Source: Gonocerus acuteangulatus (taxonomy: Eukaryota > Arthropoda > Insecta > Hemiptera > Coreidae). Taken from it: a stretch of 64,000 nt of DNA. Below, one piece after another: positions 12,434 through 25,400 of this stretch (the first letter of the stretch is position 1; every line of letters starts with the position of its first letter). Below the pieces are notes generated by a model. It searched no databases, was not told the origin of the DNA, and worked only from the letters and a program-made list of their open reading frames with translations. The stretch is taken from assembly GCA_946811695.1 (NCBI GenBank), contig OX328132.1, positions 123,759,406 to 123,823,405 of the forward strand. The letters are read 5' to 3'. The translations under genes and the position numbers were made by a program.

Positions 12434-15400
12434 AGGTGTTGTACCTTTGACCACTTTGCACAATTGAATTTTTTTTAGCTGAAATATTAATGCTAAATTC
12501 AATTTTTTTATTTTATTGTAATTAGTATTCTATTGTTTATCATATTTAATTTTTTCAAGGTTCTAACTTTACATTTAATATTTTTTATTAATTTTTAAAA
12601 AAATAATCGTACAGTGGTCAAAGGTACAACATGTAGTTGTACCTTTGACCACGGGGTGTTGTATCTCTGACCACGTAAAAACAACACAGCAGTACAGAAA
12701 AAAAATTGTATTAAGTAATATTATAGTTAATTGTAAGTTTAATAAATACAGGACATGGATGTAAGCATAATAAAAAGCTATTATTGATATTATGTTATGC
12801 TTAATATGCTGAAAAATCCAGTCAAATCGATAAACGTTTTAACTGTCAAGCAGATCTACTAGCAATAGTAGGGTATGGAAGTTTAGCTAAAATGTCTTCA
12901 ACATCAATATCATACAAATTTTCATCTTCTCTCGTAAACCTGTAACTTAAAGTTTGTTTTTTTCAAATATTGGATCTTAAACATTGGACATTTAATACCA
13001 CAGATCTCTGCGACTAAATATGTAATAGTAATTTTTACTTTTATTATTAACAAGTATAAAATTTCCTTTTTTCAAATCATATTTTTCAAATTGTTGCTGG
13101 TCATTGACTTTACTCACGACATTTAACAGACAGATCAACATTACTTTCTCCTGAAGAAATTTCTGTGTCAGTATCAGAATCTGAATTGTCATTAAAATAA
13201 TTTTCTTTTTATTTACCACTTTTTTTAGGAAGGGGTTATATTTGTATGTGGTGTCTTACGTTTAGGGTGGTGCTTTCATTTTTTTTTTTTTTCACCTTCA
13301 ATAATTAGCTTTTCAGGAATATCTGTCAGGATACGAGGTTTCCCTTTAGGCCAGCTCCTATTTGACATTTTCCCTCCTTCCGCTTTTCAATGAGGACTTA
13401 CAACTTCCAGTGGAACAATAGATTCGAACTGCTACACTGAGGATCAATAAAGCCAGTTTGAACTTATTTAATTTATTATTTTTTAAATTCTTTGAACAAT
13501 TAAAGCAACCAATATTAATATTTTAAGAAAATTCGTAGCAGAAGAACATAAAAGTTGAATTATGTAAAAATTACTCAGGTGTGTTGTACCTTTGACCTGG
13601 TCAAAGGTACAACACCTAGTCGTGGTCAGAGGTACAACACTATGGTAGTGCAAATTATAAAGCATGCTAAAAATTTTAGGGTTAAGATAAATCAATTTCA
13701 GAAGCTACACCATGTTTCTTATTGTAATAGCTTCTTTGTCAAATGGTTTCCATCTAAAAAGACTTAGTACAAAAAATATGATGAGGCAAAACATCGTCAA
13801 TAAATAACTTACATTTTTATGATAGATTTTTTTTTTTTTTTTTTTTTGACTTTTATTTATTAATTTAATGAAATTACATTCTGTAATATAATAATACATT
13901 TTGTAATGTGCTCACATAAACATAAGAAAAATAAAATAAAATCACGAGGGTCCGCACCAGCTGCCCCCTTGTCTCCTCGGGTAAGCGAGATGACTAGGGA
14001 CAGCCGTACCCCACTCCTCAACCAGCAGCAGTAGGAAGTACTGGAGCTCGAAAAGGGACGAGAGAACTGCAGACACTCTAGGGGCTTGTGGGGAGAAGAT
14101 AACCACCGTTATCACTCCCTTGTATTGCTTAAAGCAGATCGCGGGGCCACATCCTGTTCAACCGTCGTGGTGGGGAATAGGGATGGTTGGGAGTGGACAG
14201 TGACTGGACAGCAGGATTAGGGTTTAGGGATAATTTGTGGTGAAAATTTGCAAAACGGATGGGGATAAGGTCTTGTATTAGAGGAATGTTCAGGTCTTTA
14301 TGAAGATTCTTATTGGTTATGTAAAAAGGAGCATTGACAATAGTTCGGAGGACTTTAGATTGGAAGGTTTGGAAGCGTCTGATGTTCGATGGTTTTGCAG
14401 TTCCCCATAGCTCTATTCCGTATGTCCAAATGGGTTTTATAATTGTGTTGTAGATTATGAGTTTGTTTTCGAGTGAGAGAGGTGAGTTTTTATTCAGTAA
14501 TCTGTAAAACTGTCCAAAGCGTCTGTTGAGTTCTTGTCTTTTCAGTCTGATGTGGTCTTTCCAAGTGAGTCTAGAGTCTAAATAAAAGCCAAGGTAACGG
14601 ACTGTGTTGACGGGAACAAGGGGTTGGTTATTAAAGGATACTGGGGGACAGGATTGGCGACGGAGTGTGAACGTTATGAACTGGCTTTTGCTTTCATTCA
14701 CCTTGATCCTCCAAATTTTGGACCATTTTTCTATTTCATTTAAGTGGTTCTGGAGATTATTTGAAGCAACGTTCGGATTGGGATGGGAAGAAAGAACTGC
14801 TGTATCGTCGGCGTATGTGGCTAGGAGAGTATTAGGATGGAGAGGAATATCAGCTGTGTATATGGTGTAGAGGACAGGTCCTAAGACACTACCCTGCGGA
14901 ACTCCCGCTTCCACTGGGTGGTAGTCTGAGTATTCTTGCCCTTGCCGGACTCTGAAAAACCTGTCTTTCAGATAGGAACGGAGGATCAGAAAAAGTGTAC
15001 TAGGAAGGAGTTTCTTGAGTTTATAAAGTAAGCCAATGTGCCAGACCCGGTCAAAAGCTTGCGCCACATCGAGGAAGACACTCGGGCAGTACTCTTTTTG
15101 CTCTAAGGAGGAGGATATATGATCTACAACGCGAAGACCTTGCTGTACAGTGGATTGGAGAGGACGAAAACCAAACTGATGGGAAGGAAGTATGGTCTGG
15201 TTATTGAGAATAGGCACGAGGCGCTTTAGGAGGATTTTTTCAAACATTTTGGAGAAAATGGGGAGGAGGCTTATAGGGCGATAGGAAGATGTTTGATGTG
15301 CTGGTTTTCCGGGCTTAGGGAAAAGGATAATTATTGAGAATTTCCATAGAGTGGGAAAATGGGTTGTGCGGAATATGCAATTGTATAAGTATGTTAGGAA

Positions 15401-18400
15401 GAGGATTGCTTTCGATGGAAGTTGTCGAAGGATCTGAGAGGTGATTAGGTCATACCCTGGAGATTTACGGCGAGGAAGTTTGGAGATAAGGTATTTTACC
15501 TCAGATGGGTTGACAGGTTTGGGGGGTAATGACAAGGGGAGAGGGGAATCGATGAAGTCCGTGATGTAGGAACGTGATGGGATGTCATGAGCTTCTGGAT
15601 TTGGGGTGAAGGTGTTTTTGAGGAATGATCCAAACATTTCTGCCTTTTCTGAGTCGGATGAAGCCCATGATCCGTCATCTCGGCGGAGAGGAGGGGATGT
15701 AGGGTGGTATTTCAGGATTTTTTTGGTTGCTGTCCACAGGGAGTTATCCTGTGTCGAGAGAGAGGAAAGATAGGATTTATAGGATTCAGAGTGATGGGAT
15801 TTCAGATGTTGTTTTACTAGCCTGCATAATCTATTGTAGGAATTGCGGTCATCGGGGTGTCTGGTTCTCTGCCATAAGGATCTAGCATGGCGTTTGGATA
15901 TTATGAGGTCATGGATATGTGATGGTAAGGAATTATTGGATCTGGTTTGGATGTGTTTCTTCGGGATGGATGCTTTCCAGGCGGCTTGTTGAATGGAGGT
16001 GGTGAAGGAATTCACGGCTTCATCGAGATCTTTGAGTGATTTTAGGGGGATATTAAGGTCGATGGATTCTTGAAGGATTGAGCGGAAGAGTTCCCAGTCC
16101 ATAGGGCCATTAATTAATGCGGGTGGTAGAGATTTTGGAATGGGTCGGAGGGATATTGTGAGAGCCAAAGGTGTGTGATCAGAGGAGAGTTCAGTTAGAC
16201 TTGAGACAGAATAGTATGCCCCTCCAAGGTTTTTATATATGAAAAAATCTAGGAGATCGGGAAGGCGGTTGGGATCAGTGGGCCAGTAAGTGGGTGAATT
16301 AGGAGATATGGTGGAGCAATGTTTACTGGAGATTACAGCATGGAGAGAACGACCTCGGGAGTTGGTTATTCTTGAGCCCCATTGTTGGTGCTTCGCGTTG
16401 TAGTCGCCACCAGCAAGGAAGTGTGGACTAATGGTCGAAGTATTGATGGAGGGTAAGTTCAGGAAGAGGCTTGTTAGGAGGGCAATACACAGCTGTTAGG
16501 GTGAAAGGGAAGGACAATGTGTTCAAGGAAATAGCAGTGGATTGAAGAGACGGGGTAGGTTCCTGGGGAATGAGGTGATGACTTAGAGTTCGGCATATCA
16601 AAACAGCAGTTCCACCATGGGATTTTCCGTCGGGGTGATCAGTCCGGTACGTATAATATCCGGGGATATTTAAGAGTCCTCTGGTGGTAAGTCTGGTTTC
16701 TGTTATAAGTGCTGCGTCAAAGTCTTTTTCCTGTAGTAATGCTGTCAGTTCGTAAGTGTGATTTCGAACACCGTTAGCATTCCAAAGAAGGATGAGGAAG
16801 GATTCTTTTGGCGGGGATGTCATTTTGAGGTGAGGAGAGGAAGTAGGTTCGTCACGACGGTGTTTAGGAGGGTAATGAGAGGGGTGATAAGTGATCTAAA
16901 CTCCGTTATAAAGGAGTTTAGAAGGGATGTAAGGTCATTTGAGGATGGAGGAGGAGGAATATTAAAAGTAAGAGGACGTGAGGTATTTGTGGCCCCGGAT
17001 ATAGAGTGTCTTCGAGCTGCAGGTGCTACTTGCTGGGTTGGCTGTTGGGCATTGGTTGCTCGTGCGTAGGACAAGCCTGTTCTCGTAGCTCTCGATGCCC
17101 TCACTGGCCGTGGTTGAGCCTCGTCCTGACTTCGGTCCGGTTGTCTGTGTGGAGGTTGTAGTCGTCTTCGAAGATCTCGATATGCCTGGCATCCTTTGTA
17201 GCTCGCAGGATGGTTCTGAGCACAGAGGGCACAAACTGCGGGGCTTTGCCTGCTTTTATTTCAATCCTCTGTTTTGTGTCCTTGGCCACACTTGACACAC
17301 CTCGCTCTGTAATTACAGAAATTTTTAGTGTGGCCATAGCTTTGACAGTTTTTACACTGGGTAATATCCTTTTTGGTATAAGGCTTTTCTACTGTTATTT
17401 TTGTGTGGTAAATGTCTTTGAGGTTATATATTTTTTCTATTCCTGGTTCTGGCTCAAGGTCGACAAAAAAGAGGTGCAAAGGGATTTTTGTAGAGGCGTC
17501 GCCTTCTCTTTGGGTTTTCACAATGTTGACCACTTGTCTAGCCTTGAAGCCGAGAAGTTCCAATTCCTCCTTAATAACTTGTGGGGGCGTCGTTGCATGA
17601 AGTACTCTCAATACAACTCGTAGTGCGCGGTTCTCCTTTAGCTGGTAGGTATGGAATTCCGCCTGTGTGTCCTCTAGGTATTTGATTGCCTTTCGGAATG
17701 TTTCGGGTGTGTTTGGCATTATTTTGGTGTCGGTCGACCGATTAACACATGTGTATGATCCTAAGCCGAGTTTTTGATTCAGGTGTGTGCATAGCAGCTG
17801 ATAATTCTGGATTTTTCTGACGAAAATTCGTGGAGGTCTAACGGGTTTCGGAGCTGGCTGGTCATCCATAGACTCTGTTTGCTGAGCCTGAAGGGGCTGG
17901 AATGGATTTGCAGTAAAGAATTGGGAAGATTCAGTCTGATGGTTGGTTTGATGTTCTGTGTTGTTTTCCATTGTCTGTTGCGGTGTTTGCTGATCTCGTG
18001 GAGCGGTTAATTGGTCTTCGATTTCTCCATTTGTTCCTTTTTTGCGACGTGATCTTCGAGCAGATCGACTACTCTGCGATGATGGTGAATCAGGTGGTGT
18101 GCTACCAGCAGATCTTGTGCGCTTGCTGCTACCATTCTGCATTTTGCGGTAAAATTTGCCCATGAAATATTTGGTATAATTATATTAATTGTTATAGTGC
18201 AGCATTTAAACTATATTTAATAAAAATAATTGGGGGAAAAAAAAATATATAAGAGGCTGAGAAGGGACTCGAACCGAGAACCTCCAAACTCGGCGGCCGC
18301 CACAGAGAGCACTAGGCTATGCAGTTAGCTATGCACAGAAGTTGAAATCTTACTCTTTGCTTATAAATGTCCGAAATGACCGACAGAGGGCTCTGCTAGT

Positions 18401-18820
18401 CACTCTAGCTCGTCCCACACGTGAGAATATGGCAAATCGCCATTAGTTAGAATTTAATAAATTCACTCACAGTGCAACTTCCGATTAACTCCCTGTGTTG
18501 ATTCTTTGTAGAACTGACCACAGCAATAACTATTTACACTGAGTATATTTTGGTCAATAACTGTTAGCTACTGCCACTGATAATCGAATTCTTTGAGAGA
18601 ACTGATAAAAGCACGACTGCACTGTACATGTACGCTAGGCGAACTCTATGATAGAAATAGATAAGTATTTTTTGCAAGAATCCTCTTTGACTTAAATAAT
18701 CCAAAGTAGGTTAGACAAGCCTTCTAGTGAAGGAGCTAAACACTAATTACACCGAAATGTATAAAATATATATGTGTGTGTGTGTGTGTGTATATGTATA
18801 TATATATATATATACACATG

Positions 18821-18868
<48 letters not shown>

Positions 18869-19011
18869 CATATTAACAAAATATGTTAATACACAAATGC
18901 AAGTGGTATGCTGTTTATTGCATGAGACTTGCAGACAAAAATAAACTCCCTTCTCGCAGGGTTACTGTAAGGAGGAAACAAATAAAAAAAATATATATAT
19001 ATATGTATGTG

Positions 19012-19102
<91 letters not shown>

Positions 19103-19132
19103 GTATATGTGTGTGTGTGTATATATATATAA

Positions 19133-19180
<48 letters not shown>

Positions 19181-19839
19181 GGCCTCTAGGGGTTCTGAAA
19201 CGCAATATTTTCTAGCCGGCACTTCTGGATTGCGTCATGAGGTCAACCTTATAAGCGGGGTTCTTCCTATGGAGGGAGGGAGCAACCGCGCTAAAAGTAA
19301 TCATAAATATAGCAATATTCCTGAAGTTGATGAATAGCTGACAAAAGTGGAGTCTGCCCTCCATAAACAAAAAAAAAAAAAAAAAAAATCAATACTCCTG
19401 ACCAAAAAAAAATCAACTTAAGTAGTTCTAGCTTCTCTTTTATCACATCAAAAATGAAGCAGTAACTACTTGTCAGGGAAAACTGAGATATAACTACACG
19501 AGGTAGTTATAGCTCCTGTTTAATGACACTAAAAAAAGTTACAACTCCAAAATATAGAAGTAGTAGCAGCAACAATGTTTAAATTGCTTCACTCATAGTC
19601 ACAAAATCTAATAATATTACGTACATTAAAATGATAATGGCAATGTTTCATGAAAGGTATAGATGATGTTATGAGAGAAGCTAAAAAAGATACGATATCA
19701 TTTAATATAAAAAACAGTTCATGTGTTAACTGAAATAAAATAAGTACTAATAAGAACAAAGTAGTCATAAAGATTGGTATTCACCAGACCTCTACAAAAA
19801 ATTAGTAGCATTAGATTAACACAAAGGGAAAAGCCGATC

Positions 19840-19898
<59 letters not shown>

Positions 19899-20218
19899 CA
19901 AGAGGGAAATTCATTAGGTGAATATATCGTCGATACAAATGCAAAGTATCGAATGTGCAAAAACGCATTTTTCATTTTAAATTTTTCTGATTTTTGTTGG
20001 ACTCATGTAAGTCGTGGGAAACTCTCGAAAATTAAAGAAAACTAATTATCAATTACAGAAAATCAAACTAACGAATGTGCATTAAGTCTAATTAAAATAT
20101 ATCATAGGATAAAATATATATAAAGTAATCTATAAGGTACCAACCACTTTTCACATTCGATACTTTGCATTTGTACCGACGATATGTACAGGCTTGGCCC
20201 TGAGGGAAAGTCTTTCAG

Positions 20219-20260
<42 letters not shown>

Positions 20261-22392
20261 GGGCATGGGACTCTGAGGGTTAGTTCATGACTGAGCCCCA
20301 ACAATCTCCACCTTTTGAATAAACTATGCTTCTCAACACTCATGATGCTTACACTGCAGGAGTTAAATTTTGTTTTTGATTTGTTTAGAAAATGTTTATC
20401 TTATTCTTTTATGGTCCACTGAAATAATTAAGTTCTCTTTTCCAATTTTGATAAGAAGCTTAAGAAAAAAGATTAACTGGTTTTGACAATTCTGAGCATA
20501 CTAATTAGTGAAAACACTTTGTAAGAAAAGAGAAAATCACCTCGGGAGCAGCAAAGGCGGTGGCTGAGACTCCAACAAAAATGAAGAATGACTATCACAA
20601 TCTGGAGGGACAGAAGTTGAGAGAGGCTCTTGTTTCTGCAGCTGCTCACGTTGAAGTCTTGTAGTCACACCTGATGCAGTAGTCAAAATATCTAAATTGA
20701 CATTAGCAACAGCTCCACTATTGACTTTACTCTGAGGATTCCTGCTTCTTGGCCTTTGTCTTGATTTCCCTATAAACATTAGAAGGTGAACCTTAAGAAA
20801 ACATATAATTTTATTGGATAATATTAAGACTTTTATATATACTTTTTTTTTTTTGTTTTTTTTTTTGTTTTTTTTTAATTTTTTACCCGTATTATCAAAA
20901 GTACAGGAATAACTAAGGAAACACCATTCTTGATTATTTGTGGTTAACCAAATAAATATGTAAATATGTAAAATTAAAAAAAAAAACAAGTTTAGGTAAT
21001 TTTATTCACTTAACCTCTGTGGGTTACAGATAATAAAAAGAGTAAATTGCATCACTAACCCTTTCCTTACTAAAGACTTCTGTACAAGTCGGAGCGCGCC
21101 ATGCCCTCGGAACGAATATCACCCACCTTCTATTATAAAGCCTCTAAGGAACAAGGTTTTGATTGAATGCATCAAGCAGTATAAAAAAAGAATGGGAACT
21201 GACTTACATAATTTTTTCTTTAAAGAAAAAAACAAAAAAAAAATGCTTTCATTGGAACAGAGCTTCAAATATTCAAGGATAAGGTGCCAAATCAGCTAAT
21301 GCTTCAAAACATTACAGGTTTGGGAAATGAAACTGTTCTGCCTCTCCTCCATAACCCTGATGAAGCCTTGAATGTCAGGCCATTAGCAGAAATAAAACTC
21401 ATTTTTATTATAAAATGTAGTTTTATTATTTATTTTTTTATTATAAAATAGTTCCAAGGCATTTTCGAAAACTAAGGGAAGGAAAGATCAAAAGATCTAG
21501 AGAGTGTGGCGAGATAAAGCCCGCTAGATGAAGGTCATTGCTCGCCTTCCAGCAAGATGTAGCAAAAAGTTCCTCCATCCTTCCCTATGAAGGGAGGGAG
21601 TAACCGCACTAAAAAGACCCCCAAATGAATTCTAGTGGGGAGTCAGGGAACTATTAGTTCGTCTAAAACCCCCTGGATTGAACCATAAACAGCACTTTCT
21701 TTCAACAAGTCATCCACATTCAAGGCTTTAACTCGAAATACAGCTAGAAAAGCTGTACAAGTCAATCTGATCACATCAATCTGATTTATAAAAATAAAAA
21801 AAAAACTTATAATATATTTTAAATAAACTTACGGAGAAGTCTTTTGTAGTTCTCCGTTTTCTTGCTTAAATAGTAATACTGAACACAATCCGAAACACTT
21901 TTTCTCTCCAAGTATGAAGCAATCATCCCGAAGTTTTTAGGATGCTGAAGAAATTTTTCCTTGAAAATTTCTTTCTCCGCCTGGGTCCAGACATTTAACA
22001 GTTGCTTTTCTTTGTAGTCTGCAGCAAAATCATCCAAGCGACCATTATCGTTCACATAAAAAATACTTCTTTGTTTGGCATCCAAAAGTAAAGGAGGAAC
22101 AACTGCATATGACCTCATCTTCTTATCTTCCATCTGCACAAACATTTAGGAGATTTGATATAGTAAAATTGAGATTCTACTAAAGATAAAAATCAGGCAA
22201 ACCGAGTACTCCAATATACTACCAGGAAAGTAGTTTCAATTTTAAGAAGGGTGGCCGGCGCTAATAGCCAAGATTTGTTGATGTGCCGTAAAAAAAAGAA
22301 AAAAAAAAAAAAAAACCCTGTTCTCCCTATCAAACAGGCCAATATTGCCTCACGTAATATATGTATATTTCATTTTATTTAAATAAAAAATG

Positions 22393-22451
<59 letters not shown>

Positions 22452-25400
22452 GGACCTCCATTATCCAGGGTAATGACGGAAAGGGTGGTCCACGGATAAT
22501 CGAAAACCCCGGATAATCGAAACACAATATTTTATTGACTAAATGTGCTGGATTATAAGGTTATAAAGAAAAACTGTGTACAAGATGTCCTGTAAACCAT
22601 TTTATTTGCATTGAGAAATGTGTATGTAAACGTTTTATTAATTAATAATTTGTATAAGTGCAAAAATAAACTCAAGTTCAACTCAACGCGTTTTTGCATA
22701 AACCATTGATAGACAGCATGATCTACGTCTTCAGCGCTTTCCTAGAACACATTGTTTGGGCAGAAGAGACGTAATTGGAAATATCTTTTTTCTTGTTCAC
22801 AATAACACTTTCACCTTTTTCTTTTCAGTTTCTAATGGTTAATTTTTGTTCTAAAGTTAACACGACGCGATTTATTTTTTCAGCAACTTTAATTTTTATG
22901 TAACATATGTATGTATGTATGAATGAACTCAAGTAAAGGGTTAAAAGCCCAACTGAGGAAATATTTCCTTGGTAGGCTAACAGCCTAATAGGGGATTCAT
23001 AGAAAGACGTGAAAATGTTTCAGTTCCAAGAATATGAAATAAATTGAGATGCTTCCAGGAATAGGGAATCATCACATTCTTCCGAAAACAGCGCTGTTTT
23101 TCCATTCCTTAGTTTACAATTTACGTAATTAATTTAAATTCATATTTATGTACAAAATCGTCATTACATACATACAAATATTTAATACATGATTATGAAA
23201 GCAAATACCTAAGTTGATAAAAATAAAAATAATGCAATAAATATGTTTGTATGTACATACATATATGTACATATTATTTATAGAAGGAATAAAAATAAAA
23301 ATTCCCCCATCCAGACCCCGGTTAATAGGAATCCCGGATAATGGAGGTCCTACTGTATATATATATTGTGACTGAGACTGTGAGAATTCTAGAAGTTTGT
23401 GAGTTTATAAGTACTTTAAAATATTCCTAATTAACTTAAGAAATGTAATATTAAGTAACTTATTATGCTTTTGTGGTTAATCATGTAAAAACATTTCTAG
23501 AAGTTAAGTTAATCAAGGAAATAAATGATTAAACATACAGAAAAACACATCCTTTTAAAATTTAAAAAATATTATTTCAATAAACAAATTCATAAGAAAC
23601 ATAAACTCACCTCCTGCTCCTGCAATCCATCCATGATCTCCTCTATATCTGCTTCGCTTTTGACACGCGAACCAACTCTATTGAACCTTTCTTTATCCTC
23701 TCTCTGTTTTCTCAATTTTGGAAAAATCTTTTCAAAATATTCCCTGTTTTTTGCTTCCTTGCCTTTTCTTTTTTGTGAATTTTCAATCTATAAAAAAATA
23801 TTAACTAAATAACAAATGAGTCTACATAGTAGTAGTGTTAAATGATTTTAACTTATTATTTATTTTTATTTTTTGTATAAAAATCCACAGTTAATTGATT
23901 TATACAGATATGTATTCATATGTCCTAATTTAGCTAAAAAGGCTAAAAGCACAAGGTCTGATTCTTTGCATTTTCCTCATCCATTTTATAACCAATGGTT
24001 GGTAATGTGTATATAATATTAAGTTTTCTTTCGTATGGTGCTTTAATTTGCCTAGCCATTAGGAGTAATATTTTATTACATAAATATGGAAGACTTGGCT
24101 AAAAATCAATAGCACTATACTAAATTACCTTAAAGGTAGTTTTATTTATCACTAACTAAATACATATTTCTTGAGTATTTGAAGGCCGATGATTCGAAAT
24201 CAAAACATTAGTCAGTGCTGTCAGTACTCTTCATGAAGTACTCACTAAATCTTCTCACAGGCAATTTGAGCCATCTTTCCCAGAAATTGCTAAATGGTAA
24301 AAATTAGATCCACATGGGGATTGAGCTCAAGCTTTCCTGATCCCAAGTCATGTGTTTCACCTCTATTATGTCTATAAGTAGGTAGACACTTACAGTTAGG
24401 CTAAAAATACTCGAACCAATAATACAATTTGCTATATCAATGACATATTAGTACTATTTATTATTTATATCTTCAGATAAAAGTTGAGTTCACAAAGTTT
24501 TGTTGCAAATGCCTTTACAATGGTAGGTGTCAATGATAATGTTAAATAGGTATCATAAAACAAACCTTCTCCACTTTTTTAAGCCAGTCTTGGACAGCCT
24601 TTGAATAGGTTGTTGTTAAACGTTTCTCCCTGTTTTCTCTGTCAATGTGTTTCTTTCGCAAAAATTCCAACAGTCTTTTGCGAAAAACCATGTGCCTAAA
24701 AAAATGTTTTAAATGTCAAATTTAATTGATTTATAACAGCTACAATCCAGACAATCTGTGATAAACAGAAAAATTACTTACTTCTTCTTATTTTCATGGT
24801 ATACGGATGTGTCTGAAGGTTGGTTATATAAAGGCTTCATCAGGCGGTAGAAACAAAAATTATAAATTAGTTCAAATATATAAATGGAGTGAAATGAAGG
24901 TAATTCTCACAAAATTAAATTACTGTGGTCAAGGAGTATAAATAATACTAACCAAATGATTTTTAGGACCAAGATTAACCAGGAGCATATGGGCATCATG
25001 AGCTTTTTTCTAAGTCAAGTAAAACAAAAAATTAATTCATCAAATTTGTAATTACATAAATGTAAATAAAATAATTTAACAAATGGATAGTAATTGACTA
25101 AATTAAGCTTTAAATGCAGAGAAAAATAAAAAGATACCCTGTTTTCAGCATAGATTTTTTGAGCTGGGCTTTGATGCTTAGGTTGTGGAATTTCTTCTTC
25201 TTCTTTCTTAATTGCAGGTTTCTTTGCAGCTTCTTCTAGCTCTTGCTGCAAATGAGACTTATTTATTAAACACACTGTAAAGATTTTTAACTGATACTCT
25301 AATAAAAATATGAAATAAAAAAAATAGAGCGAAAACTAAAAAAAAACAACAACAAAGAACTAAAAAAGGATGTGACATTGCTTCCATGGAGTTTATAAAT

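Larger units (their letters stand above)
13829..18647 (-). mobile_element. Jockey-like non-LTR retrotransposon, nearly complete
   Basis: Minus-strand order: 5' UTR, ORF1 (gag-like), ORF2 (endonuclease-RT), 3' UTR and a poly(A) tail (T run at about 13828-13850). A 9-bp repeat TATGATAGA occurs next to the tail (13819-13827) and at 18648-18656, a possible target-site duplication that would give about 480 bp of 5' UTR. It sits inside NCOR intron 12, in the same orientation as the gene. The few frameshifts suggest a fairly young insertion. Confidence 0.8.

Noticed and set aside
13264..13850. Poly(T)-adjacent short ORFs with poly-Lys or poly-Phe
   Set aside because: They arise from the A/T runs of the LINE tail and transposon relic.
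14604..14870. Plus-strand ORFs opposite the LINE (also 17095-17623 and 45797-46117)
   Set aside because: They are antisense shadows of the retrotransposon reading frames on the minus strand.
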